Below, one piece after another: positions 1-7,465 of a DNA stretch of 64,000 bases (position 1 is the stretch's first letter; each line of letters starts with the position of its first letter). The notes beneath the pieces are model-generated. The model did no database searches and was not told the DNA's origin. It saw only the letters and a list, made by a program, of their open reading frames with translations. Origin of the DNA: Kitasatospora aureofaciens (GTDB taxonomy: Bacteria; Actinomycetota; Actinomycetes; Streptomycetales; Streptomycetaceae); contig NZ_JPRF03000097.1 in assembly GCF_001188955.3 (NCBI RefSeq), positions 62,001 to 126,000 of the forward strand, read 5' to 3'. The position numbers were made by a program, and so were the translations under genes.

Positions 1-1
1 G

Positions 2-385
2 TCGGGCGTGGCCCGCGGTCTGCTGACCCGGCGGCAGGTGGAGGCCGTGCAGCGCCGGATCGACGACCTGATCGGCCCGTTCGGGATCTGGGCGGTCTGC
101 CCGCACGGACCGTCCGAGGGCTGCCGGTGCCGCAAGCCCGCGCCCGGCCTCGTCCTGGCCGCCTGCCGCGGCCTGGGCGTGCCGCCGGCCCGGACGGTCG
201 TCATCGGGGACATCGGCGCGGACGTCGGAGCGGCCCGCGCGGCGGGCGCGCGGGCGATCCTCGTACCGACCCCCGCCACCCGGCCGGAGGAGATCACGGA
301 CGCCGACACCGTCGCGGCCGACCTCACCGCCGCCGTCCGGCTGGTCCTGGGCGCCCGGCCCGGTACCGACCGGGAGGGCGCATGA
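2..385 (+). CDS. HAD-IIIA phosphatase, GmhB-like (5' partial)
   Basis: The frame is open from the window edge, so the gene starts upstream. Its first residues (S-G-V-A-R-G) match the N-Q-S-G-(I/V)-A-R-G stretch of GmhB-type phosphatases, so the catalytic DxD lies outside the window. Visible are the Cys-rich loop C-P-H-G-P-S-E-G-C-R-C-R-K-P, typical of the zinc site of D-glycero-D-manno-heptose-1,7-bisphosphate 7-phosphatase, and the C-terminal V-V-I-G-D metal-binding motif. The family removes the 7-phosphate of heptose bisphosphate in the cytosol. The stop overlaps the next start (ATGA), and gmhA and hldE lie downstream, which supports a heptose pathway role. A histidinol-phosphatase-like relative cannot be excluded from the fragment. 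Confidence 0.8.
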   Translation, partial: SGVARGLLTRRQVEAVQRRIDDLIGPFGIWAVCPHGPSEGCRCRKPAPGLVLAACRGLGVPPARTVVIGDIGADVGAARAAGARAILVPTPATRPEEITDADTVAADLTAAVRLVLGARPGTDREGA

Positions 386-1413
386 CGACGCTCGTGGTCA
401 GACTCGACAGCGCCGGCGACGTCCTGCTCGCCGGCCCGGCCGTCCGGGCCGCCGCCCACCACTCCCGGCGGGTGGTGATGCTCTGCGGACCGCAGGGCGC
501 CCCCGCCGCCCGGCTCCTGCCCGGAGTGGACGAGGTCGTGGTCTGGGACTCGCCCTGGACGGGGTTCGACCCGCCCCCCGCGACGGCCCGGGGCGTCATG
601 GACCTGGTGTCCTCGCTCGCCTCCAGGACGATCGAACGGGCGCTCGTCCTGACGTCCTTCCACCAGAGCGCCCTGCCGACCGCGCTCCTGCTGCGGATGG
701 CGGGCGTGGCCCACATCGCCGCGGACAGCGTGGACTACCCGGGCTCGCTCCTGGACCTGCGCCACCAGCGCGGCGAGGGGCGCCACGAAGCGGAGGCGGC
801 CCTCGACCTGGCCGCGGCCGCGGGCTTCCCCCTGCCGCCCGGCGACGACGGCCGGCTGGCCGTCCTGCCGCCGCCCGGCCAACAGCACCTCACCGGCCCC
901 GGCCGCTACGTCGTGCTGCACCCGGGAGCCGCCGTGCCCGCCCGGGCGCCCGGTGCGCGCCTGGCCGCGGCCGCGGTACGGGCACTGGCCGCCGCGGGCC
1001 ACCGGGTGGTGGTGACCGGCGGACGGGCCGAGAAGGAGCTGACGGCCGAAGTGGCCGGCGCCGACGCCCTCGACCTCGGCGGGCGCACCGGCCTCGCCGA
1101 ACTGTCGGGCGTCCTCGCGGGCGCCGACGTCGTCGTCGCCGGGAACACCGGCCCGGCCCACCTGGCCGCCGCCGTCGGCACCCCCGTGGCCTGTCTGTTC
1201 GCGCCCGTCGTGCCGGCCCACCGCTGGCGGCCGTACGGCGTGCCGCACGTGCTGCTGGGACGCCAGGACGCCCCGTGCGCGGGGACCAGGGCCCGGACCT
1301 GCCCGGTCCCGGGCCACCCGTGCCTGGACTCGCTCACCGCGGAGGAGATCGTCACGGCGGTCGACCTCCTGCGGAATCCGCCGACCACAACCGAGCGGCC
1401 GCCCCGGAGGTGA
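382..1413 (+). CDS. Glycosyltransferase family 9 (heptosyltransferase-like)
   Basis: The product is 343 aa, normal for GT9. The ATG overlaps the stop of the phosphatase gene (ATGA). The N-terminus (T-L-V-V-R-L-D-S-A-G-D) is the R-x-x-x-x-G-D opening of ADP-heptose:LPS heptosyltransferases, and G-N-T-G-P-A-H-L-A-A-A near residues 254-264 is the C-terminal nucleotide-sugar motif. GT9 enzymes move heptose from ADP-heptose to an acceptor at the cytoplasmic membrane face. This organism should lack LPS, so the acceptor is unknown; a cell-wall glycan, glycolipid or secreted polysaccharide are options. The gene sits inside the heptose operon, 4 nt before the next gene. Confidence 0.85.
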   Translation: MTTLVVRLDSAGDVLLAGPAVRAAAHHSRRVVMLCGPQGAPAARLLPGVDEVVVWDSPWTGFDPPPATARGVMDLVSSLASRTIERALVLTSFHQSALPTALLLRMAGVAHIAADSVDYPGSLLDLRHQRGEGRHEAEAALDLAAAAGFPLPPGDDGRLAVLPPPGQQHLTGPGRYVVLHPGAAVPARAPGARLAAAAVRALAAAGHRVVVTGGRAEKELTAEVAGADALDLGGRTGLAELSGVLAGADVVVAGNTGPAHLAAAVGTPVACLFAPVVPAHRWRPYGVPHVLLGRQDAPCAGTRARTCPVPGHPCLDSLTAEEIVTAVDLLRNPPTTTERPPRR

Positions 1414-1417
1414 CCCG

Positions 1418-2380
1418 ATGAACATCCTGCTGTGGCACGTGCACGGCTCCTGGACGACCGCGTTCGTCCAGGGACCGCACACCTACCTCCTCCCGGTCAC
1501 GGAGGACCGCGGACCGGACGGCCTCGGACGTGCCCGGACCTTCGACTGGCCGCACACCGTGGTGGAACTGCCGCCGGAACGCCTGCGCGGGACCGACATC
1601 GACCTGGTGGTGCTCCAACGGCCCCACGAAGCCGCGCTCGCCGAACGGTGGCTCGGCCGGCGGCCCGGCGTCGACCTGCCGGCCGTCTACCTGGAGCACA
1701 ACAGCCCGCACGGCGACATCCCGGACACCCGCCACCCGATGGCCGACCGGGACGACCTGACCGTCGTCCACGTCACCGACTTCAACGACCTGTTCTGGGA
1801 CTGCGGCAGCACCCGGACCACCGTCATCGAGCACGGCGTGGTCGACCCCGGGTACCGCTACACGGGAGAGCTGGCCGCCTCGGCCGTCGTGGTCAACGAG
1901 CCGGTCCGCCGCGGCCGCACGACCGGGACCGACCTGCTGCCGCTGTTCGCGCGGCAGGGCCCGCTCCACGTCTTCGGCATGGCGACGGGCGGGCTCGCCG
2001 CCCACCTCGGCCTCCCACCGGACCGCTGCCGGACGGCCGAACTGCCCCAGGCGGCCCTGCACACCGAACTGCCCCGGCGCCGGCTCTACCTGCACCCCGT
2101 TCGGTGGACCTCCCTCGGCCTGTCGCTGCTGGAGGCGATGCACCTCGGCATGCCCGTGGTGGCCCTGGCCACCACCGAGGCCGTCCGCGCCGTGCCCCCC
2201 GGAACGGGCGTGCTCTCCACCGACGTCCGGGAACTCGCGGACGCGGTGCGCCACTACCTGGCCGACCCGGCGGCGGCCACCCAGGACGGGCTGCGCGCCC
2301 GCCAGGCCGCCCTGGAGCGGTACGGCCTGAAGAGGTTCCTCGCCGACTGGGACCGCCTGATGGAAGAGGTGACCCGTTGA
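1418..2380 (+). CDS. Glycosyltransferase (GT4-like, short form)
   Basis: The product is 320 aa. The C-terminal half carries the retaining-glycosyltransferase signature G-L-S-L-L-E-A-M-H-L-G-M-P-V-V-A-L (about residues 233-249), with the acidic residue of the E-x7-E type motif. The N-terminal half (W-H-V-H-G-S-W-T-T-A-F-V-Q-G) is a conserved opening I associate with uncharacterised actinobacterial transferases in similar clusters. No signal peptide or membrane segment is seen, so it is probably cytosolic. It starts 4 nt after the GT9 gene with an AGGTGACC ribosome site and overlaps the next gene by TTGA. Donor and acceptor cannot be inferred; position suggests it extends the same heptose-containing glycan. 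Confidence 0.75.
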   Translation: MNILLWHVHGSWTTAFVQGPHTYLLPVTEDRGPDGLGRARTFDWPHTVVELPPERLRGTDIDLVVLQRPHEAALAERWLGRRPGVDLPAVYLEHNSPHGDIPDTRHPMADRDDLTVVHVTDFNDLFWDCGSTRTTVIEHGVVDPGYRYTGELAASAVVVNEPVRRGRTTGTDLLPLFARQGPLHVFGMATGGLAAHLGLPPDRCRTAELPQAALHTELPRRRLYLHPVRWTSLGLSLLEAMHLGMPVVALATTEAVRAVPPGTGVLSTDVRELADAVRHYLADPAAATQDGLRARQAALERYGLKRFLADWDRLMEEVTR

Positions 2381-3639
2381 ACGCGCCCCTGAGCATCGAC
2401 CTGGTCTCCGAACACGCCAGCCCCCTCGCCGTCCTCGGCGGAGTCGACGCCGGCGGGCAGAACGTCCACGTCGCGGCACTCGCCGGCGCCCTCGCCGACC
2501 TCGGCCACCGCGTCGTCGTCCACACCCGGCGGGACCGGGCCGACCTCGCCGAGCACGTGCCGCTGCGCCCGGGCGTCCTGGTCCACCACGTACCGGCCGG
2601 CCCGGCGCGCCAGCTCCTCAAGGACCAGCTGCTGCCGTACATGCCGGCCTTCGGGGACGAGCTGGCACGGTACTGGCGGACCCGTCCGCCCGACATCGTG
2701 CACGCCCACTTCTGGATGTCCGGACTGGCCGCACTGCGCGGCGCCCGGCACCTGGCCATCCCGGTCGTGCACACCTACCACGCACTGGGCGTGGTCAAGC
2801 GCCGCCACCAGGGGGCGGCCGACACCAGCCCGCCCGGCCGACTGGGCATCGAGACCGCCATCGCCCGCTCGGCCCACCGCGTGGTGGCCACCTGCAGCGA
2901 CGAGGTCGCCGAACTCCTGGCGATCGGGGCTCCCGCCGACCGGATCAGGGTCGTGCCCTGCGGCGTCGACCCGGTCCGCTTCACCCCGGCCGGACCGAGC
3001 GTGCCGCGCGGCGGGCGCCGACGACTGCTCACGGTGGGCCGGATGGTCCCCCGCAAGGGCGCGGAGACCGCCGTCGAGGCGCTGGTCCGGCTGCCCAGGA
3101 CCGAACTCCTGGTGGCCGGCGGACCGCCCGCCGACCAGCTGGACGACGACCCGTACGCGCGGCGCCTGCGCGCGCTCGCGGCCCGGCTCGGCGTGGCCGA
3201 CCGGCTCGTCCTGCTGGGCGCGGTGGCCGCCGACGCCATGCCCGCCCTGATGCGCAGCAGCGACCTGGTGATCTGCCCCGCCCACTACGAGCCCTTCGGC
3301 ATCGTCCCGCTGGAGGCGATGGCCTGCGGCGTGCCGGTCGTCGCCACGGCCGTCGGCGGCCACCTCGACACCATCGCGGACGGGCGGACGGGCACCCTCG
3401 TGCCGCCCGCCTCCGCGGAGGCCCTGGCAACCGCCGCGCACGCCCTGCTGGCCGACCCGAAGACCCGTCAGGCCTACGGGGAGGCCGGGCGCCGCCGCGT
3501 CCTCTCCTTCTACACCTGGCAGACCGTCGCCACCTGCACGGCGAAGGTGTACGACGAAGTGCTGGACCGCACCGACCCGCCGGCCCGGACGGCCGACGCC
3601 CCCCGGGTTCCGCGGGTCACGACAGGAGGCCCCCGATGA
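2377..3639 (+). CDS. Glycosyltransferase family 4
   Basis: The TTG at 2377 is chosen as start because it overlaps the previous stop (TTGA), has GAGGTGA just upstream, and gives the expected N-terminus of a 420-aa GT4 enzyme. The glycine-rich loop G-G-V-D-A-G-G-Q-N-V-H (about residues 21-31) matches sucrose-phosphate-synthase/MshA-type transferases. The C-terminal E-P-F-G-I-V-P-L-E-A-M-A-C-G (from about residue 305) is the donor-binding E-x7-E motif. Such enzymes transfer sugars from nucleotide donors with retention. The stop overlaps gmhA (ATGA), so this is one of four transferases translated with the heptose enzymes. Substrate is unknown. Confidence 0.85.
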   Translation: MNAPLSIDLVSEHASPLAVLGGVDAGGQNVHVAALAGALADLGHRVVVHTRRDRADLAEHVPLRPGVLVHHVPAGPARQLLKDQLLPYMPAFGDELARYWRTRPPDIVHAHFWMSGLAALRGARHLAIPVVHTYHALGVVKRRHQGAADTSPPGRLGIETAIARSAHRVVATCSDEVAELLAIGAPADRIRVVPCGVDPVRFTPAGPSVPRGGRRRLLTVGRMVPRKGAETAVEALVRLPRTELLVAGGPPADQLDDDPYARRLRALAARLGVADRLVLLGAVAADAMPALMRSSDLVICPAHYEPFGIVPLEAMACGVPVVATAVGGHLDTIADGRTGTLVPPASAEALATAAHALLADPKTRQAYGEAGRRRVLSFYTWQTVATCTAKVYDEVLDRTDPPARTADAPRVPRVTTGGPR

Positions 3640-4304
3640 CCGCCGGCTTCTTCGACGCCGCCGACGACCTGGAGCAGGCCGCGCGGCACTGCCGGGCCCT
3701 GGAGACCGCCATCGGCGCTCTCCGCGCCCACCACCTGCCCCTGCTCACCGGATGGGGCGAGGCACTGGCCGGCCTGCTGCCCGCGGGCTGCCGCCTGCTC
3801 GCCGCCGGCAACGGCGGCAGCGCCGCCCAGGCCCAGCACCTGACGGCGGAACTGGTGGGCCGCTACCGGGGCGAGCGCGCCGCGTACTCGGCGATCTCCC
3901 TGCACGCCGAGACCTCCAGCCTCACCGCCATCGGCAACGACTACGGCTTCGAGGAGGTCTTCGCCCGCCAGGTCGAGGCCCACGGCAGCGCCGGTGACGT
4001 CCTGGTCCTGCTGTCCACCTCCGGCCGCAGCCCCAACCTGCTGGCGGCCGCCGACACCGCCCGCTCCCTGGGCCTGGGCGTGTGGGCGATGACGGGCCCC
4101 GCCCCCAACCCGCTGGCGGAGCGCGCGGACGAGGCACTGGCGGTGGAGGCACCGGAGAGCGCCACCGTGCAGGAGGTCCACCTCGCCGCCCTGCACATGG
4201 TCTGCGAGGCCTTCGACGCCGCGCTCGACCGCCGCCAGGACGCTGACGACCCGGTCGCCGCGCCCGACCACGACCTACCCCGCCTGCCCGGGGGGACCCG
4301 GTGA
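3636..4304 (+). CDS. gmhA: Sedoheptulose-7-phosphate isomerase (GmhA-type SIS)
   Basis: The product is 222 aa with one SIS fold. The loop G-N-G-G-S-A-A-Q-A-Q-H (about residues 58-68) and S-T-S-G-R-S-P-N hold the phosphosugar, and the conserved His in V-H-L-A-A-L-H (about residue 182) is in the place of the catalytic His of E. coli GmhA. The enzyme converts sedoheptulose 7-phosphate from the pentose phosphate pathway to D-glycero-D-manno-heptose 7-phosphate. Start and stop overlap both neighbours by 4 nt, so translation with the GT4 and hldE genes is probably coupled. DiaA-like SIS proteins are an alternative, but the adjacent hldE makes GmhA much more likely. Confidence 0.9.
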   Translation: MTAGFFDAADDLEQAARHCRALETAIGALRAHHLPLLTGWGEALAGLLPAGCRLLAAGNGGSAAQAQHLTAELVGRYRGERAAYSAISLHAETSSLTAIGNDYGFEEVFARQVEAHGSAGDVLVLLSTSGRSPNLLAAADTARSLGLGVWAMTGPAPNPLAERADEALAVEAPESATVQEVHLAALHMVCEAFDAALDRRQDADDPVAAPDHDLPRLPGGTR

Positions 4305-5683
4305 ACGGCCCGCTGGTCGTGGTCGGCGACAGCCTGCTCGACATCGACGTCGACGGCCGCGCCGACCGCCTGGCCCCGGACGCCCCGGTGCCCGTGGTCG
4401 ACGTGTCGGCCGAGCGCAGCCGCCCCGGCGGCGCCGCCCTCGCCGCGTGCCTGACGGCGCGGACCGACCGCGAGGTCGTCCTGGTCACGGCCCTGGGCGA
4501 CGGACCGGCGGCCCGCACCCTGCGCCGCCACCTCACCGGGCGCGTGCGACTCGTGGAGCTACCGCTGGTCGGTGACCTCCCGGTCAAGACCCGGGTACGG
4601 GTCGACGGCCGCGCCCTGCTGCGCATCGACCGCGGCGGCGGAACCGTCGGGCCCCCCGACCGCCGGGCCGCGCAGGTGCTGGCCCGCGCCTCGGCCGTCC
4701 TGGTGGCCGACTACGGCCGGGGGCTCGCCGACCGGCTGCGCCCCCCGCTGACGGCCTGCGCCGCGCACGTCCCGCTCGTCTGGGACCCGCACCCGCGCGG
4801 CGGGCCGCCGGTCCCCGGTGCGCGGCTGGTCACCCCCAACGCCGCCGAGGCCAAGGCCTGTGCCGCCGCCCTCGACCCGGACGCCCCGACCGGCGACGGG
4901 CTCCCCGACCACACCGCCCGGGGAGCCCTGCTGGCCGGGCGGTGGCGCGCCGCCTCGGTGGCCGTCACCCTCGGGCGACGGGGCGCGCTCCTCAGCCGGG
5001 GCACCGAGAGCCCCATCCTGCTCCCCGCCCCCTACGAGGCCACCGGCGACCCGTGCGGAGCCGGGGACTGCTTCGCGGCGGCCGTCACCGCGGCCCTGGC
5101 GGCCGGCGCCATCCCCGAGGAGGCGGTCCACACCGGGGTCACCGCGGCGGCGGACTTCGTGGCCCGCGGCGGCGCCGGGAACCCGGACCTGTGGGACCGG
5201 GCCTCCGGCCCGGCCACCGCGCCGCCGGACGCCCTGCGCATCGCCGAGGCCACCCGGGCCCGTGGCGGCACGGTCGTGGCGGCCGGCGGCTGCTTCGACC
5301 TGCTGCACGCCGGCCACGTCTCCCTCCTGGAGTCCGCCGCCCGGCTGGGCGACTGCCTGATCGTCTGCCTGAACTCCGACGACTCGGTGCGCCGGCTCAA
5401 GGGCCCGGGCCGCCCGCTCAACCCGGTCGGCGACCGCGCCCGGATCCTCACCGGCCTCGGCTGCGTGGACGCCATCCAGGTGTTCGAGGAGGACACCCCC
5501 GAACGGGTCCTGCGCACCCTGCGCCCCGACGTCTGGGTCAAGGGCGGCGACTACCGGTTTGAATCCCTCCCCGAGGCGTCGGTGCTGGCCGAATGGGGCG
5601 GCCAGGTGCTCGTCCTGCCCTACCTGGACGGTCGTTCCACCACGGCGCTCGCCGAGCGGGCCGCCGTCCGGGCCCGCCCGTGA
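4301..5683 (+). CDS. hldE: Bifunctional heptose kinase / nucleotidylyltransferase (HldE/RfaE)
   Basis: The product is 460 aa, close to the usual 470-480. Residues 1-300 are a PfkB-type kinase (V-V-G-D-S-L-L-D at the start, G-A-G-D-C-F from about residue 253 with the catalytic Asp). Residues about 325-460 are a cytidylyltransferase-like domain with H-A-G-H (about 336-339) and V-K-G-G-D-Y. Together they phosphorylate heptose 7-phosphate at C1 and, after the 7-phosphate is removed, attach AMP to form ADP-heptose. The GTG start overlaps gmhA, and the stop overlaps the next GTG. No HldD epimerase gene is seen in the window, so the sugar may stay in the D,D form. Confidence 0.93.
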   Translation: MNGPLVVVGDSLLDIDVDGRADRLAPDAPVPVVDVSAERSRPGGAALAACLTARTDREVVLVTALGDGPAARTLRRHLTGRVRLVELPLVGDLPVKTRVRVDGRALLRIDRGGGTVGPPDRRAAQVLARASAVLVADYGRGLADRLRPPLTACAAHVPLVWDPHPRGGPPVPGARLVTPNAAEAKACAAALDPDAPTGDGLPDHTARGALLAGRWRAASVAVTLGRRGALLSRGTESPILLPAPYEATGDPCGAGDCFAAAVTAALAAGAIPEEAVHTGVTAAADFVARGGAGNPDLWDRASGPATAPPDALRIAEATRARGGTVVAAGGCFDLLHAGHVSLLESAARLGDCLIVCLNSDDSVRRLKGPGRPLNPVGDRARILTGLGCVDAIQVFEEDTPERVLRTLRPDVWVKGGDYRFESLPEASVLAEWGGQVLVLPYLDGRSTTALAERAAVRARP

Positions 5684-6639
5684 CCGAGCGGCCCACCCTC
5701 CTGGTCCTGCGCGCGCTCGGCCTCGGCGACCTGCTCACCGGCGTACCCGCCCTGCGCGCCCTGCGGCGCCACCACCCCGGCCACGAACTGGTCCTGGCCG
5801 CCCCGGCCCGGCTGGCACCCGCCCTCGCCGCCACCGGCACGGCGGACCGGCTGCTGGCCACCGACGCCCCCGGGCGCGAGGTGCCCCACCGCCTGCCCTG
5901 GGACGGCCCGCCGCCCGACCTCGCGGTGGACCTGCACGGCAACGGCCCGGCCAGCCGCGACGCCCTGGCGCGACTGCGGCCCGCCCGCCTGATCGCCTAC
6001 GCGGACGCCGGCGCCCCGCGCTGGCGGGACGACGAGCACGAACGCGAACGGTGGTGCCGCCTGCTGCGCCACCACGGCATCGGAGCGGACGCCGGTGACC
6101 TGCTCATCGCCCGGCCCGCCGTCCCGTCGCCCGCACCCGGGGCCGTGCTCATCCACCCCGGAGCCGACGCGGCCGCCCGCCAGTGGCCGCTCGGCCACCG
6201 GGTGGTGGTCACCGCCGGCCGGGGCGAGCGCGCCCTCGCCGAAGGCGTCGCGTGCGAGGCCGGACTGCCGTCGGGGGACGTCCTCGGCGGCGCTACGGAC
6301 CTGCCCTTCCCCCTGCTGGCGGCACTGGTGGCCGAGGCCCGGGCCGTGGTCTGCGGGGACACCGGCATCGCCCACCTGGCGACCGCGCTCGGCACGCCCT
6401 CGGTGACCCTGTTCGGCCCGGTCTCGCCGGTGCTGTGGGGACCGCCGGCCGTGCCCCGCCACCTCGCCCTGTGGCGGCACCACGGCGAGGAGACCCGGCC
6501 CGGCGACGCCCACGGCCCCCGGCCCGATCCCCGGCTGCTGCGCATCCGCCCGGCCGACGTGCTGGCCGCCCTCGCGGAGCTGTCGCTCCCGCCACCGGTA
6601 CCACTGCCGGGGTGCGGGGCACCGGTTCGGCCGACGTAA
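5680..6639 (+). CDS. Glycosyltransferase family 9 (second heptosyltransferase-like)
   Basis: The product is 319 aa. The start is GTG at 5680, overlapping the hldE stop (GTGA); upstream starts would lie inside hldE. The N-terminus L-L-V-L-R-A-L-G-L-G-D and the motif G-D-T-G-I-A-H-L-A-T-A-L-G (about 226-238) are diagnostic of GT9. It is a paralogue, not a copy, of the first GT9 protein, and the two may add successive heptoses to one acceptor. It is the last plus-strand gene of the operon. No terminator hairpin was found after it, and a decayed glycosyltransferase lies antisense directly downstream. Confidence 0.85.
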   Translation: MTERPTLLVLRALGLGDLLTGVPALRALRRHHPGHELVLAAPARLAPALAATGTADRLLATDAPGREVPHRLPWDGPPPDLAVDLHGNGPASRDALARLRPARLIAYADAGAPRWRDDEHERERWCRLLRHHGIGADAGDLLIARPAVPSPAPGAVLIHPGADAAARQWPLGHRVVVTAGRGERALAEGVACEAGLPSGDVLGGATDLPFPLLAALVAEARAVVCGDTGIAHLATALGTPSVTLFGPVSPVLWGPPAVPRHLALWRHHGEETRPGDAHGPRPDPRLLRIRPADVLAALAELSLPPPVPLPGCGAPVRPT

Positions 6640-7259
6640 CGGCGGGCCCGGGAGGCCCGCTGAGCCCCGTCCAGGCTCCGCAGCACCCGTTCGACCCGGG
6701 ACGGCACGCTGCGCCGGTCATGCACCACCCACGGCAGCCCCGCCGCCGCCTCGGCGAAGGCCCGGAGGGACACCGCGTCCCGCGGCACGGTGCGGGCCAG
6801 GAAGGCGGTGCGGCGCACCGCGGGCCACAGCGGCCGGCGCAGCCAGGTGAACCAGAGGGTGTTGCGGATCCCGTGCCGCCGCCGCAGCGTCGCGTCGCGG
6901 GCCGGGGACGGCCGGTGGTGGACCGTCAGGTCCTCGGCGTACACCAGCCAGTGGCCGGCGGCCGCGAGGTCGGCGGCCAGCAACTCCTCCTCGCCGCCCA
7001 GCCAGAGCCGCGGTGAGAAGCCGCCGACGGCCCGGAACAGGTCGGTGCGCAGCACCGTCGCCCCGGCGAGGAAGGAGCCGAGAGCCGGCCCGGGCAGCCA
7101 ACCGGGCGCGGGGACCGATGAGTTGCGAAGCTCCTCGACAATCGGGTCCTCGCGCGGCGGCTCCTGCGGGTGGTCGGGGTCGTGGACCAGGATCCGCGCG
7201 GTGACCGCCGCCACCGGCGGGTGCGCGATCAGGACCACGCCCAGGCCGGCAGGACGCAT
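6639..7259 (-). pseudogene. Glycosyltransferase family 2 remnant, truncated at both ends
   Basis: The frame encodes the C-terminal half of a GT2 protein: the run L-A-G-A-T-V-L-R-T-D-L-F, G-G-E-E-E-L-L-A-A-D-L-A-A-A-G and V-H-H-R-P-S-P fits the acceptor-side motifs of actinobacterial GT2 enzymes of about 290 aa. The roughly 90 N-terminal residues with the nucleotide-sugar DxD are missing; reading the same frame upstream of the first ATG gives unrelated sequence. Downstream the frame has lost its natural stop and continues antisense through the GT9 gene to 5997. It was probably once part of the neighbouring sugar cluster. A short functional protein is possible but unlikely without the donor site. 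Confidence 0.6.
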
Positions 7260-7390
7260 CGTGGGCCCCCAGGGAATCCGGTCGGTGGCGGGGAGCGCGG
7301 CGAACGGCGAGGGTCCGCGGGGCTGCTGCCCCGCTGCCTCCGTCGCCCCTCCAGTGTGGCCCGCGGCCGTCCGGGTGGCGTGGCGGGCGC

Positions 7391-7465
7391 CGGGCCCGCC
7401 CCCGGAGCTGCGCCGTGCCGGGCCGCCCTGCGTCGTGCCGGGCCCGCCCTCAGAGCTGCGCCGTG
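7391..7465. repeat. 27-bp direct repeat straddling the mrpD stop codon
   Basis: Two copies (7391-7417 and 7439-7465) match at 25 of 27 positions with a 48-bp period. The second copy contains the last codons and stop of mrpD (7450-7452), so the first is a duplicated gene end in the 190-bp gap before the glycosyltransferase remnant. It suggests local slippage or recombination. The rest of this gap shows nothing recognisable. Confidence 0.7.
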
